A DNA stretch of 64,000 nt from Roseateles sp. XES5 (GCF_020535545.1 NZ_CP084754.1:124001-188000), one strand, 5' to 3'. Shown: positions 16,568-25,765, counted from the stretch's first letter. A program made the numbers and translations. The notes: generated by a model from the sequence alone, not told the origin.

Positions 16568-18022
16568 GTGAACCCCACGATCTACCGCGCCGCCCTTCAT
16601 ATTTCCGCGCTCTGCGGCCTGTATCTGTCGGCCGCGATGCTGGTGCCGGCTTTCGTGGATCTCTATTACGGCCATCGCGACTGGAAGGTCTTCGCCCTGT
16701 CGGCCGCCTTCGTCGGCGGCCTGTCGCTGCTCACGATGGCGGCGACGCGCGCCGGGCCGCCCCCCTTCAGCAAGAAGATGGGCTTCCTGCTGGTCAACCT
16801 GCTCTGGGCGGTCTTTTCGCTGGTCGGGGCGGTGCCCTTCCTGTTCTCCTCGCTGGAGATGAACTTCGCCAAGTCGCTGTTCGAGTCCGTTTCGGCCATC
16901 ACCACGACCGGCTCGACGGTCATCGCCGGCCTCGATCATGCCCCGCCCGGCATCCTGATGTGGCGCTCGCTGCTGCATTGGCTCGGCGGCATCGGCATCG
17001 TGGCGCTCGGCCTCTTCGTCATGCCCTATCTGCGCGTCGGCGGCATGTCCTTCTTCAAGATGGAATCCTCCGACACCAACGACAAGCCTTTTGCCCGCAT
17101 CGCCAGCTTCACCCGCGCCTTCATCTTCATCTATGTCGTGATCACGATCGCCTGCACGATCACCTTCGCAGCGCTCGGCATGAGCCGCTTCGATGCCGTC
17201 AACCATGCCATGGCGACGGTCGCGACCGGCGGATTCTCGACCCACGATACGTCCTTTGCCTATTTCAACAGCCTGCCGTTGCTGTGGGCCGGCACGTTCT
17301 TCATGACGCTGTGCAGCCTGCCCTTTTCGATCCTCATCGTCTTCATGGTGCGCGGCCGGCTGGATGCGCTGCGCGATCCGCAGATCGCGGTCTTCCTCGG
17401 CTATCTCACCGCCTTTTCGCTCGCCATCGCCGTCTATCACCGCATCCAGAACGGCGTGCCGTTCCATGAGGCCCTCGCCCATTCCTTCTTCACGGTCTCG
17501 ACGATCCTGTCGACCACCGGCTATGCCAGCGAGGACTATACGCTCTGGGGGCCGTTCGTGGTGACGATGGCCTTCTTCATGACCTTCATGGGCGGCTGTT
17601 CCGGCTCGACCGCCGGCGGCATCAAGGCCTACCGCTTCATCATCCTCTTCAACTCGATCCGCACCGGCCTCTACAAGCTCATCTATCCGAACGGTATCCA
17701 CGCCGTGCGCTATGGCGGCATGGTCGTCGATCCCGAACTGCAGCGCACCGTCATCCTCTTCTTCATCACCTATCTTCTCCTATGGGCCGGCGGCAGCGTG
17801 GCGATGACGGCCCTCGGCTACGACCTGCTCACCGCGGCCTCCGCGGTGATAACGGCGCTTTCCAATGTCGGGCCGGGCCTTGGCCCCATCGTCGGTCCGG
17901 CCGGCAATTTCTCGACGATCTCCGACCCCGCGCTCTATCTCCTGACCCTCATGATGCTGCTCGGCCGTCTCGAGGTCCTGACCGTACTCGTGGTGCTGAC
18001 CCCGCTGTTCTGGCGGCAGTAG
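16568..18022 (+). CDS. trkH: TrkH-family potassium uptake protein
   Basis: A 484-residue membrane subunit of a Trk K+ transporter. Four pore loops of the SKT fold can be read: ITTTGSTVIAG, VATGGFSTHD, LSTTGYASED and SNVGPGLGPIV. Around residue 335 lies MTFMGGCSGSTAGGIKAYRF, a strongly conserved TrkH segment. I choose GTG 16568 because it gives the typical TrkH length and has AGGACA upstream; ATG 16526 adds a Pro/Arg-rich stretch. A TrkA subunit is not in this window. It is convergent with ubiV and only 4 bp separate the stops. Confidence 0.92.
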   Translation: MNPTIYRAALHISALCGLYLSAAMLVPAFVDLYYGHRDWKVFALSAAFVGGLSLLTMAATRAGPPPFSKKMGFLLVNLLWAVFSLVGAVPFLFSSLEMNFAKSLFESVSAITTTGSTVIAGLDHAPPGILMWRSLLHWLGGIGIVALGLFVMPYLRVGGMSFFKMESSDTNDKPFARIASFTRAFIFIYVVITIACTITFAALGMSRFDAVNHAMATVATGGFSTHDTSFAYFNSLPLLWAGTFFMTLCSLPFSILIVFMVRGRLDALRDPQIAVFLGYLTAFSLAIAVYHRIQNGVPFHEALAHSFFTVSTILSTTGYASEDYTLWGPFVVTMAFFMTFMGGCSGSTAGGIKAYRFIILFNSIRTGLYKLIYPNGIHAVRYGGMVVDPELQRTVILFFITYLLLWAGGSVAMTALGYDLLTAASAVITALSNVGPGLGPIVGPAGNFSTISDPALYLLTLMMLLGRLEVLTVLVVLTPLFWRQ

Positions 18023-18026
18023 GCGG

Positions 18027-18959
18027 TCAACCGTGTCCCAGCGCCGCCGCCCGGCCGCGCGAGACCCAGGCCGCGCCCTCCTGCTGGTGCAGGAAACCGT
18101 TGGAGAAACGCACGCCCGGATAGATCCGGACCAGCTCCACCAGCGCCTCCTCCCCGTCGATCCGCCCGTCCAGCCGCGCGCGATAGAGGCGCGCCACGGC
18201 GGCCATGTCGCAATCCTGCGGGGAGAGACGGATGCGTGAGAGCCCGGCCGCGACCAGCGGCGCAAGATCGTCCAGCAGCACGGCGCAACTGCTGGACAGC
18301 GTCTGCACGCCGTTCAGCACGAGGAAGGATTGCCGGTCGAGCGTGCCGAGCGGCAGGCCGTCGGGGTCGTCGCCACAGATGAACTGGCAATTGTCCTTGG
18401 TCAGTCCCTTGGAGCGGGCATGGGCGCAGCGGGCGGAAATGGCGAGTGGCATGCGGCCGAAGGCGAAAAGCTCGAAGGAAAAATCCGGCATCGCCGCCAG
18501 CATCTCCAGGATCGACGCCGCCGGCAGTTCCGGCGGCAGGCAGATATTGTCCGCCCCCCGCGCCGCCAGCAGTCGGGCCGTCGCGGCATTGTAGACATTG
18601 ACCAGTGGCCCGATGGAATGCGGCCGCCCCTTGAGAAGCCAGAGCGCGGAAAGATCGTTCGCCTCGACGGGGTGTTCGCTTGCGGCAACGAGGTCGCGGA
18701 CATGGCGGCTTTCCCGCTCGAGCGTCACCATGGCGAGCGTGGAAAGCGTCACGCGCTTTCCCGCCGCCTCGAGCCGTTCGACCACCTCGCCGATATGCGG
18801 CTCGCTGAAGTGCTGGCGCTTGGAACAGACCGTCTCGCCGAGCGTGACATGGTCGATCGACGCCTCGTCGGCGATGCGGAAATAGAAGTCTCGCCATTTC
18901 GGTCCATCCCAGAGGAAATAGACCGGGCCGAGGCTGAGAGCCGGTATCCTGGTTTGCAT
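18027..18959 (-). CDS. ubiV: O2-independent ubiquinone hydroxylation protein UbiV
   Basis: A 310-residue U32-family protein. The four Cys that bind [4Fe-4S] in Escherichia coli UbiV are matched by spacing: one in GETVCSKRQ (residue 45) and a C-X12-C-X3-C cluster in the SARCAHARSKGLTKDNCQF region. UbiV acts with UbiU in hydroxylating the ubiquinone ring without oxygen, using prephenate as oxygen donor. ATG 18959 is preferred over an upstream ATG because AGGAG lies just before it and it clears the ubiU stop at 18970. It is the last gene of ubiT-ubiU-ubiV. Confidence 0.93.
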   Translation of the reverse strand: MQTRIPALSLGPVYFLWDGPKWRDFYFRIADEASIDHVTLGETVCSKRQHFSEPHIGEVVERLEAAGKRVTLSTLAMVTLERESRHVRDLVAASEHPVEANDLSALWLLKGRPHSIGPLVNVYNAATARLLAARGADNICLPPELPAASILEMLAAMPDFSFELFAFGRMPLAISARCAHARSKGLTKDNCQFICGDDPDGLPLGTLDRQSFLVLNGVQTLSSSCAVLLDDLAPLVAAGLSRIRLSPQDCDMAAVARLYRARLDGRIDGEEALVELVRIYPGVRFSNGFLHQQEGAAWVSRGRAAALGHG

Positions 18960-18969
18960 GCGGCGTCTC

Positions 18970-19947
18970 CTATCGCCAGCGTTTGTCATAGGCGCCGGCG
19001 GTGGTGCGCTGGCCCTCGCTCATTGCCCGCAGCCGGGCAAGAAGCGCCGTCCGCTCCTTCGGCGGTGCGTCGAGCGCCCGCTTCAGCGAGGACACCACCT
19101 CGGCCACATAGGCCTTGCCGCGCTGGCGTCCCTCGATCTTGAGCGCCGAGACGCCGGCCTCCCGCAGCGCGTCGATCTGCTCGACCACGTCGAGCGAGAC
19201 CGGATCCTCGAAGGCATAGCCTTCCGTGCCGCCGACCTCGAACCGGCCCTTGCAGAGCGTGGGATAACCGGAAGCCTCGCCGGGCCCGAAGCGGTTGATC
19301 GTGTAAGCGCCAAGCTCGGAAACGAGGCTTTCCCCCTCCTGCCGGTAGCGCACATGGCTTGCCGGCGAGCAGGCGCCGCTCATGTTGGGCGACTTGCCGG
19401 TGGCGTAGGAGGAAAGCGAACAGCGCCCCTCCGCCATCACGCAGAGCCCGCCGAAGGCGAAGACCTCGACCTCGCAGTCGATCTGCCGCGTCAGCCGGGC
19501 GATGTCCTGCACGGTCAGCACGCGCGGCAGCACGACGCGTTTCGCCCCGAAGGCCTCGACGAGAAACCGGATGGCGTCGGAATTGGAGGCGGAAGCCTGG
19601 ACGGAGACATGCAGGCGCTGGCGCGGATGTCTTTCCGCCACATAGGCCATCAGGCCGAAATCGGCGAGGATCAGAGCATCAGCGCCCATGCCCGCCGCAT
19701 CGTCGGCAGCCGAATACCACAGCGCCTCCGCGCCCGCCCGCATGAAGGTGTTGAGCGCCACGAAGGTCTGCACGCCCCTGGCACGGGCGAAGGCGATGGA
19801 CTGGCGCATCTCCTCGCGGCTGAAATTGAGGCCGGGGAAGTTTCTGGCGTTCGTCTCGTCGCGGAAGCCGCAATAGACGGCGTCCGCGCCGGCTTCCACC
19901 GCCTCGCGGAAGGCGGCGGGCGTGCCGGCGGGGCAGATCAGTTCCAT
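18970..19947 (-). CDS. ubiU: O2-independent ubiquinone hydroxylation protein UbiU
   Basis: A 325-residue U32-family protein opening MELICPAGTPAAFREAVEAGADAVYCGF, the usual UbiU N-terminus. The [4Fe-4S] ligands fit the C-X6-C-X16-C-X38-C spacing of E. coli UbiU exactly: GGLCVMAEGRC, then NMSGAC, then YPTLCKGRF. UbiU pairs with UbiV as a heterodimer. The ATG overlaps the ubiT stop (TGA at 19938-19940 lies within the first codons), so the genes are coupled. Together with ubiT it implies ubiquinone synthesis under low oxygen, for example during denitrification. Confidence 0.94.
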   Translation of the reverse strand: MELICPAGTPAAFREAVEAGADAVYCGFRDETNARNFPGLNFSREEMRQSIAFARARGVQTFVALNTFMRAGAEALWYSAADDAAGMGADALILADFGLMAYVAERHPRQRLHVSVQASASNSDAIRFLVEAFGAKRVVLPRVLTVQDIARLTRQIDCEVEVFAFGGLCVMAEGRCSLSSYATGKSPNMSGACSPASHVRYRQEGESLVSELGAYTINRFGPGEASGYPTLCKGRFEVGGTEGYAFEDPVSLDVVEQIDALREAGVSALKIEGRQRGKAYVAEVVSSLKRALDAPPKERTALLARLRAMSEGQRTTAGAYDKRWR

Positions 19948-20444
19948 GTCGCATCCCTTTCTGCAAGCGCCCGGCTGCGGATGGAACGCGCCGCACCCGC
20001 CACCAGCGCCGAGAACGGCCCGGCCAGCGTGCCGAGCGTCGACGGCAGGTCGATGGCGCTGTCATCAAGTGCATTGCGCAAGGCCAGCATGGCCTCCATG
20101 TCGCCGGTGACGGAGAGGTCACGCGAGAAGAACAGCGCATCCGCATCGCACCGCCCTTCCAGAAGCCCGAGCAGCAGCACGAGCGGCCCGGTCATCGCGG
20201 CGTCGGCAACGGGCGGGTGTCCACGCGAAACGGTAAGCTGGCGCGTTTCCGGCACGACGATGAAGTGCAGCGGCAGGTCCGCCGGCGAGAAGCGGTAGCG
20301 TGTCTGCCTGTAGTCGCCGAGCCGTTCGAAGAGGTCGGGATGCGCCTTCAGCACGCTGGAGAAAATCAGCCGCGCCACCCGCTCCACCAGCCAGAGCGGT
20401 GCGAGGTCGACGGGTTTTGCAAGGAGCGGCGGAAGGGATGGCAT
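19938..20444 (-). CDS. ubiT: SCP2-domain ubiquinone biosynthesis accessory protein UbiT
   Basis: A 168-residue SCP2-type lipid-binding protein. It starts at ATG 20444 with MPSLPPLLAKPVDLAPLWLV; the frame extends upstream into ubiD antisense but without a sensible start. The domain core (LPLHFIVVPETRQLTVSRG, FFSRDLSVTGDMEAMLALRNALDD) matches the SCP2 fold of UbiT, which binds isoprenoid quinone intermediates for the anaerobic pathway. Length is close to E. coli UbiT. First gene of the ubiTUV operon, divergent from ubiD-ubiX with 105 bp between them. Confidence 0.9.
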   Translation of the reverse strand: MPSLPPLLAKPVDLAPLWLVERVARLIFSSVLKAHPDLFERLGDYRQTRYRFSPADLPLHFIVVPETRQLTVSRGHPPVADAAMTGPLVLLLGLLEGRCDADALFFSRDLSVTGDMEAMLALRNALDDSAIDLPSTLGTLAGPFSALVAGAARSIRSRALAERDATWN

Positions 20445-20501
20445 GCGGAAGGCCCCGGGGAGAAGATGGACGGACCCTAGGCAGGCGCGCGCCGCAAGAA
20501 T

Positions 20502-20515
20502 TTGCGCCAGCACAA
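20502..20515. promoter_or_regulatory. Candidate FNR/FixK-type site between ubiT and ubiD
   Basis: TTGCGCCAGCACAA keeps the outer TTG-N8-CAA of FNR/FixK boxes but the inner positions deviate from TTGAT-N4-ATCAA. If it acted at -41.5 on ubiT, transcription would start near 20467, 23 bases before the ATG, with a weak TAGGGT -10. The location in a divergent anaerobic locus makes it worth testing; sequence support alone is modest. Confidence 0.3.
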
Positions 20516-20549
20516 AGACCGCCACGTTTTTCCCCGGCAAGGAGGCGGC

Positions 20550-22062
20550 ATGAAAGCCGATGTCCCCCTTCCGCGCCATTTCGACAGCCTTCAGGATTTC
20601 GTTGCCCTGCTGGATCGGCGCGCCCGGCTGAAACGCATTCACGAACCCGTCTCGCTGGTGCACGACATCACGGAGATCCATCGCCGCGTGCTGGCGGAGG
20701 ACGGTCCCGCGCTGCTCTTCGAGCGGCCGGTGGATGCAGAGGGCCGGATCCAGCCTATCCCATTGCTTGCCAATCTCTTCGGCACCCGCGAGCGGATCGA
20801 GTGGGGCCTCGGCCTTGAGACCGGCGGCCTGCCACGCCTCGCCGCCTTCCTTGCCGAATTGCGCGATCCCAAGCCGCCGCGCGGCCTTCGCGAGGCCTGG
20901 CGCAAGCTGCCGCATCTGAGGGCGGCGCTGGCGATGACCCCGCGCACCGTCGCCGAGCCACCCTGCCGCCAGATCGTCTGGCGCGGAGCGGAGGCCGATC
21001 TCGATCGTCTGCCCATCCAGACCTGCTGGCCGGGCGATGCCGGCCCCGCTCGTCAGTTGGCCGCTGGTCATCACCCGTGCGCCGGACGATCCCATCGACG
21101 TCAATGTCGGCATCTACCGCATGCAGAAACTGGGGCGGAACCGGCTGATCCTGCGCTGGCTGGCGCATCGCGGCGGCGCACGCCATCACCGGCTCTGGCA
21201 GGCCCAGGGCCGGGACATGCCGGTCGCGGTCGTCATCGGCGCGGATCCGGCGACGATCCTGTCCGCCGTCATGCCGCTGCCCGACGGCATGAGCGAACTT
21301 GCTTTCGCCGGCGTGCTCGCCGGACGGCGGCAGCGCGCGGCAACCGGCCTCACCGTTCCCCTACCCATTCCGGCCAGCGCCGAAATCGTGCTCGAAGGCA
21401 CCGTCTCGGCCAGCGAGACCGCCGAGGAAGGTCCCTATGGCGACCATACCGGCTACTACAATTCGGTCGAGCCCTTCCCCGTCATGACGCTTTCGGCGAT
21501 CACCATGCGGCGGGACCCGCTCTATCTTTCCACCTATACTGGCCGGCCGCCGGACGAACCGTCGCGCCTCGGAGAGGCGATGAACGATCTCTTCGTGCCG
21601 CTGGTGAAGCGGCAGTTCCCGGAAATCCGCGACCTCTGGCTGCCACCCGAAGCCTGCTCCTACAGGGCCATGGTCGTTGCCATCGACAAGCGCTATCCCG
21701 GGCAGGCCCGGCGGGTGATGATGGGCCTCTGGTCCATGCTGGCGCAATTCAGCTATACCAAGCTGATCATCGCGGTGGACGGCGACATCGACATCCGCAA
21801 CTGGCCGGATGTGATCTGGGCGCTCTCCACCCGCTTCGACGCCAGCCGCGACCTGATGGTCGTCGAAAACACGCCCATCGACTATCTCGATTTCGCCTCA
21901 CCGGTCAGCGGCCTCGGCGGCAAGCTGGGCCTGGATGCCACCAGCAAGATCGGCACGGAGACCGAGCGGGAATGGGGCCGGGTGCTGGCCATGACGCCCG
22001 ATGTCGTCGCGCGTATCGACGGACTCTGGGCCTCCCTCGGCCTTGGGGCACCGCCGGCATGA
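20550..22062 (+). pseudogene. ubiD: UbiD 3-polyprenyl-4-hydroxybenzoate decarboxylase, split by a frameshift
   Basis: UbiD uses prenylated FMN to decarboxylate the polyprenyl-hydroxybenzoate ring. The first ~165 residues, from ATG 20550 (AAGGAGG upstream) to LPIQTCWPGDAGP, are in one frame. The remainder, from LVSWPLVITRAPDDP to the end at 22062, is in another. Removing one C from CCCC at 21044-21047 restores D-A-G-P-L-V-S-W and a full protein of ~503 residues. The downstream part has the family core (EGPYGDHTGYYN, STYTGRPPDEPS, VENTPIDYLDFASPVSGLG) including the catalytic Glu region. All the rest is intact, so the lesion is recent or a sequencing error. The stop overlaps the ubiX start. Confidence 0.88.
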
Positions 22063-22637
22063 GCGGCATGCGGGTCATCGTCGGGATCTCCGGTGCGTCG
22101 GGCGCGGTGCTCGGCGTGCGCGTCGTGGAAAGGCTCGTGGCGCTCGGCAACGTCGAAATCCATCTCGTCGTCTCCGATGCGGCGCGGCGCACGCTGGCGC
22201 TGGAATGCGGGACGCGGGCGCTGGACGATCTCGGCGCCCGCGTCCACCGGCACCATCCGCTGGGCGATATCGGCGCGAGCATCGCCAGCGGCGCCTTTCC
22301 CGTCAGCGGCATGATCGTCGCGCCCTGCTCCATGCAGACCCTGTCGGCCATCGCGACCGGCCGCGCCGATACCCTCCTGACGCGGGCGGCGGACGTACAG
22401 TTGAAGGAGCGGCGGCGCCTGGTGCTGCTCGCCCGCGAAACGCCGCTGCATCTCGGGCACCTGCGCGCCATGTGCGCGGTCACGGAAATCGGCGCCATCG
22501 TCATGCCGCCGGTGCCCGCCTTTCACCAGCGTCCCGCAAGCGTGGAGGCCATCGTCGATCACCTCGCCGCCCGCGCCATCGACCTTCTTGCCCTGCCCGG
22601 GCCGCCCCTGGCGCAAAGCTGGCCCGGACTGCCGTAA
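22059..22637 (+). CDS. ubiX: Flavin prenyltransferase UbiX
   Basis: A 192-residue flavoprotein that makes prenylated FMN, the UbiD cofactor, from FMN and dimethylallyl phosphate. The N-terminal nucleotide-binding motif reads VIVGISGASGAVLG. The second half has the conserved stretch APCSMQTLSAIATGRADTLL, followed by RAADVQLKERRRLVLLARETPL, typical of UbiX/Pad1. ATG 22059 overlaps the ubiD stop. Its intact state beside the interrupted ubiD supports either a recent ubiD mutation or an assembly error. Confidence 0.94.
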   Translation: MSGMRVIVGISGASGAVLGVRVVERLVALGNVEIHLVVSDAARRTLALECGTRALDDLGARVHRHHPLGDIGASIASGAFPVSGMIVAPCSMQTLSAIATGRADTLLTRAADVQLKERRRLVLLARETPLHLGHLRAMCAVTEIGAIVMPPVPAFHQRPASVEAIVDHLAARAIDLLALPGPPLAQSWPGLP

Positions 22638-22708
22638 CGTCAGCATCTGACATCCGTCAAATTGCGGATAAACACCTTATAAACTTAAGCAAAATCTAAC
22701 GATATGAG

Positions 22709-22741
22709 CCTATCCACAAGGATAGTTCCCCCCTGGATAGG
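22709..22741 (+). promoter_or_regulatory. Possible structured leader of chemoreceptor mRNA
   Basis: CCTATCCA at 22709-22716 can pair with TGGATAGG at 22734-22741, which lies 9 bases before the ATG and is the best Shine-Dalgarno candidate. The same CTATCC can instead pair with GGATAG at 22720-22725 (4-base loop). Two mutually exclusive hairpins, one hiding the ribosome site, could control translation. No ligand or factor is evident. Confidence 0.35.
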
Positions 22742-22750
22742 CCTCCCGCC

Positions 22751-24715
22751 ATGCGCAATATCCCCGTTATCGGCAAGTTCCTCGTCATCCTCTTTGCCTT
22801 CGGCCTGTTCGTGGCCGGCGTGACCGCCTACAGCACCTCGCGCACCGCCTTCATCGACGCGTCCTACACCGACCTCATAGACAGGGATTCCACCGCGACG
22901 CTGATGCTCGCCCGCGCCAGCCGCAGCCTCGTCTCGGTGCGTTCGGCCATCGCCGACATCCTGCTGTCGCGCGATGCGGACGCCAAGAAGGCGGCGGTCG
23001 CGGACATGCGCCTGTCGGAAGGCTTCTTCGCCAAGCAGATGGACAGCGCCAGCGCTGCCGCACCGGAAAACGCGCGCATCAAATCCATCAAGACCACCGC
23101 GCTCGACGCACTCAACGGCAAGTGCGGCTCGTTGATCGAAGCCGCCAGCGCAGCACTCGGCGAGGCCGATGTCGACCGCACGCAGGGTGAATTCGCTACG
23201 ACCTGCCGCCCGGCCTTCACCGCCGTGATCGCCGAGATCACCGACGAGATCGGCAAGATCACCGCGACGGCCGAAACCCGCCATGCCGCGCTCCAGGAGA
23301 CCACCAGAGGCACCATTCTGACGACGATCCTCGCCGTGGTCGTCGGCCTTGCCGTCGTTCTCATCGCCGGCTTCTACGCGGTCCGCGCCTGGATTGCCCG
23401 TCCGCTCAACACGCTCGCCGGCACCATGACCACGCTCGCCAACGGTAATCTCGACGTCACCGTCGCCGAAACCGAACGCCGCGACGAAGTCGGCGGCATG
23501 GCCCGTGCCGTCCAGGTCTTCAAGGACAACGGCCTGCGCACCCGCTCCCTCGAAGCCTCCTCGCAGGCCGAACGCACCGCAGCCGAAGCCGAGCGCGAAC
23601 GCACCCTCGAAGTCGACCGCGTGCGCGCCGCCGCCATGGCCCAGGCCACCGGCGGTCTTGCCGAAGGCCTCAAGCGCATGGCCGGCGGCGATCTCGCCTG
23701 CGAACTCACACAGTCCTTCTCGCCCGAGTTCGAGAGCCTGCGCCAGGACTTCAACGCCGCCGTCTCCCAGCTGCGCACCACGCTGCAGTCGGTCTCCGAA
23801 GCCACCGGCTCCATCGACAGCGGCTCGCGCGAGCTCAGCCAGGCCGCCAACGACCTGTCCCGCCGCACCGAGCAGCAGGCCGCCGCCCTCGAGGAGACCG
23901 CCGCCGCCCTCGACGAGATCACCGCCAACGTCTCGCAGTCCACCAAGCGCGCCGAGGAAGCCCGCAACAAGGCCTCCGAGGCCAACTCCTCCGCGCATCA
24001 TTCGGTCAAGGTCGTCTCCGACGCCGTCGCCGCCATGCAGCGCATCGAGGCCTCCTCGGGCCAGATCTCCAACATCATCGGCGTCATCGACGAGATCGCC
24101 TTCCAGACGAACCTTCTGGCGCTCAATGCCGGCGTGGAAGCTGCCCGTGCGGGCGAAGCGGGCAAGGGCTTTGCGGTCGTGGCGCAGGAAGTGCGCGAGC
24201 TTGCCCAGCGCTCGGCCCAGGCCGCCAAGGAGATCAAGGAACTGATCCGCCATTCGGCAGGCGAGGTCGAAGGGGGCGTTCGCCTCGTGACGGAGACCGG
24301 TGCGGCGCTGAAGGTGATCGGCGAGCATGTCAGCGAGATCAATGCACAGCTCGACGCCATCACCACTTCGGCGCGCGAGCAGTCGGTCGGGCTGGCCGAG
24401 GTCAACTCCGCCGTCAACCAGATGGACCAGACCACCCAGCAGAACGCCGCCATGGTCGAGCAGTCCACCGCCGCAAGCGCGTCGCTCGCCGGTGAGGCGG
24501 ACAAGCTGCGCCAATTGGTCGGTCGCTTCCAGGTCGGCGCTGCGGTTTCCTCGCGCGCAGCCACCTCGGCGCCCGTTCGCGGTCCCGTCGCAGCCGCCTA
24601 CACGGCCTCACGCCCCGTCGTCTCCCCGGCCAAACGTATGGTCGGCAAGCTTGCCAGCGCCTTCGGCGGTGGCAGCGCGGCAACGGCCTCCGAGCCGGGC
24701 TGGGACGAATTCTGA
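22751..24715 (+). CDS. Methyl-accepting chemotaxis protein
   Basis: A 654-residue transmembrane chemoreceptor. TM1 is at residues ~7-27 and TM2 at ~188-212. The ~155-residue periplasmic part between them is helical (four-helix-bundle type) and contains two Cys (GKCGS, TTCRP). HAMP follows TM2 ([21 protein letters not shown]) and a second HAMP-like unit comes near residue 310 ([18 protein letters not shown]). The signalling tip is clear: [33 protein letters not shown]. The C-terminus ends GWDEF, resembling the NWETF-type tether for CheR/CheB. Ligand is unknown. Confidence 0.95.
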   Translation: MRNIPVIGKFLVILFAFGLFVAGVTAYSTSRTAFIDASYTDLIDRDSTATLMLARASRSLVSVRSAIADILLSRDADAKKAAVADMRLSEGFFAKQMDSASAAAPENARIKSIKTTALDALNGKCGSLIEAASAALGEADVDRTQGEFATTCRPAFTAVIAEITDEIGKITATAETRHAALQETTRGTILTTILAVVVGLAVVLIAGFYAVRAWIARPLNTLAGTMTTLANGNLDVTVAETERRDEVGGMARAVQVFKDNGLRTRSLEASSQAERTAAEAERERTLEVDRVRAAAMAQATGGLAEGLKRMAGGDLACELTQSFSPEFESLRQDFNAAVSQLRTTLQSVSEATGSIDSGSRELSQAANDLSRRTEQQAAALEETAAALDEITANVSQSTKRAEEARNKASEANSSAHHSVKVVSDAVAAMQRIEASSGQISNIIGVIDEIAFQTNLLALNAGVEAARAGEAGKGFAVVAQEVRELAQRSAQAAKEIKELIRHSAGEVEGGVRLVTETGAALKVIGEHVSEINAQLDAITTSAREQSVGLAEVNSAVNQMDQTTQQNAAMVEQSTAASASLAGEADKLRQLVGRFQVGAAVSSRAATSAPVRGPVAAAYTASRPVVSPAKRMVGKLASAFGGGSAATASEPGWDEF

Positions 24716-24724
24716 GTGACAACA

Positions 24725-24747
24725 GCCGGGGCACCCGTTGCCCCGGC
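24725..24747. terminator. Probable terminator after chemoreceptor gene
   Basis: GCCGGGGCA and TGCCCCGGC form a perfect 9-bp stem with a 5-base loop, in the 37-bp gap between the convergent chemoreceptor and LysR genes. There is no clear U tract, so it may act bidirectionally as a strong hairpin only. Confidence 0.55.
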
Positions 24748-24752
24748 CTCCC

Positions 24753-25649
24753 TCAATCGCCCTGCGGCGAGAGGGGAACGCGGCGGAAGAGCGCGCGGGT
24801 GCGCGTCGCCTGGAACGGCCCCAGCGGGGCATTGGCCGCCGCGCAGAGATAGAGCTTTTCCGACAGACGCCGGTTTTCCAGCTTGGCGAAGCGGAAGCGG
24901 CCTTCGGCGACGCCTGCCGCCGCATCCAGCCACGTCAGGAAGCTGATACCCTTTCCGGCCGCGACATATTCCATGATGAGCGCGATGGAGTTGCTGCGCA
25001 GCGCGATATGCGGCTCGGCATGGATGCGGTAGACCTCCGCATCGAGCCGCGGCCAGACCGACAGGCTCGTATCGGGCAGGCAGAGCGGCCGGCCGAGACA
25101 GTTCTCGATGCGGAACGGCGGCTCGCCCGAGGGCGCCAGCGCCGCCGCATAGACCACACCGAGATCGTAGCTCCGCTCGTCATAGACCCGAAGCTCCGGC
25201 AGGCGCGGCACGTTGAAGGCCAGCAGCGCGTCGATCTCGTTGCGGCAGAGCTGGCCGACCAGCGTGCCGGTGTCGCCCACCGAAATCTTCAGCGCGGCCG
25301 GTTCCGTCTCCGCCTCCAGCCCCGGCAGGATATAGGGCACCAGGCATTCCATGACGCCGAGCCTGAGCGTGCCGGCCCCACCGCCGCCGGCCTGCTGGAG
25401 GGCGGCGCGCAACGCGCTCTCGTCGTCCAGCCAGCGCTCGGCCTGCGCCAGCAGAACCTGCCCCTGCTCCGTCAGTTGCACGCCCTGCGGCATGCGCACG
25501 AAGAGCCGGGCGCCAAAGGTCTGTTCGAGAATCTGCATCTGACGGCTGAGGGCTGAGGCGGAGAGGTTGAGCTTTTCCGCCGCACGGCGGATGGAACGCT
25601 CGCGCGCCACTTCCACGAAGGTGAAGAACTCCCGCGAGAATGCCGACAC
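24753..25649 (-). CDS. LysR-family regulator (purine locus, left)
   Basis: A 298-residue LTTR. The winged HTH occupies residues ~5-65 (SIRRAAEKLNLSASALSRQMQILEQTFGARLF). The rest is the two-lobed effector domain (LRLGVMECLVPYILPGLEAE; ITFN-like segment EIDALLAFNVP). It is divergent from the deaminase-permease pair with a 116-bp gap that holds an inverted repeat, so it likely controls them. Its HTH region (LFVRMPQGVQLTEQGQ) resembles that of the LysR protein at 34550 (LFDRMPKGMRLTAAGE), suggesting related regulators at both ends of one locus. Confidence 0.93.
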   Translation of the reverse strand: MSAFSREFFTFVEVARERSIRRAAEKLNLSASALSRQMQILEQTFGARLFVRMPQGVQLTEQGQVLLAQAERWLDDESALRAALQQAGGGGAGTLRLGVMECLVPYILPGLEAETEPAALKISVGDTGTLVGQLCRNEIDALLAFNVPRLPELRVYDERSYDLGVVYAAALAPSGEPPFRIENCLGRPLCLPDTSLSVWPRLDAEVYRIHAEPHIALRSNSIALIMEYVAAGKGISFLTWLDAAAGVAEGRFRFAKLENRRLSEKLYLCAAANAPLGPFQATRTRALFRRVPLSPQGD

Positions 25650-25682
25650 AGCCGCCTCCCTGTGCAGTTTTTTCGCACACTA

Positions 25683-25707
25683 TGCGCAATTCATTCTAAT
25701 TGGCGCA
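25683..25707. promoter_or_regulatory. Candidate LysR operator upstream of deaminase gene
   Basis: TGCGCAATT and AATTGGCGCA face each other across 6 bases, an inverted repeat that is exact except for one extra G. It lies in the gap between the divergent LysR and deaminase genes, where LTTRs bind. Confidence 0.45.
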
Positions 25708-25765
25708 AGCCCCCTTCTCGCGCACTCTGAATGCGGGAGTTTCAAGCGTTCAGGAGGAGTGACGA

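Noticed and set aside
16523..17701. Minus-strand frame across trkH
   Set aside because: Antisense to a gene with four intact TrkH pore loops.
20445..21113. Upstream extension of ubiT to 391 residues
   Set aside because: It is antisense to ubiD; the SCP2 protein starts naturally at ATG 20444.
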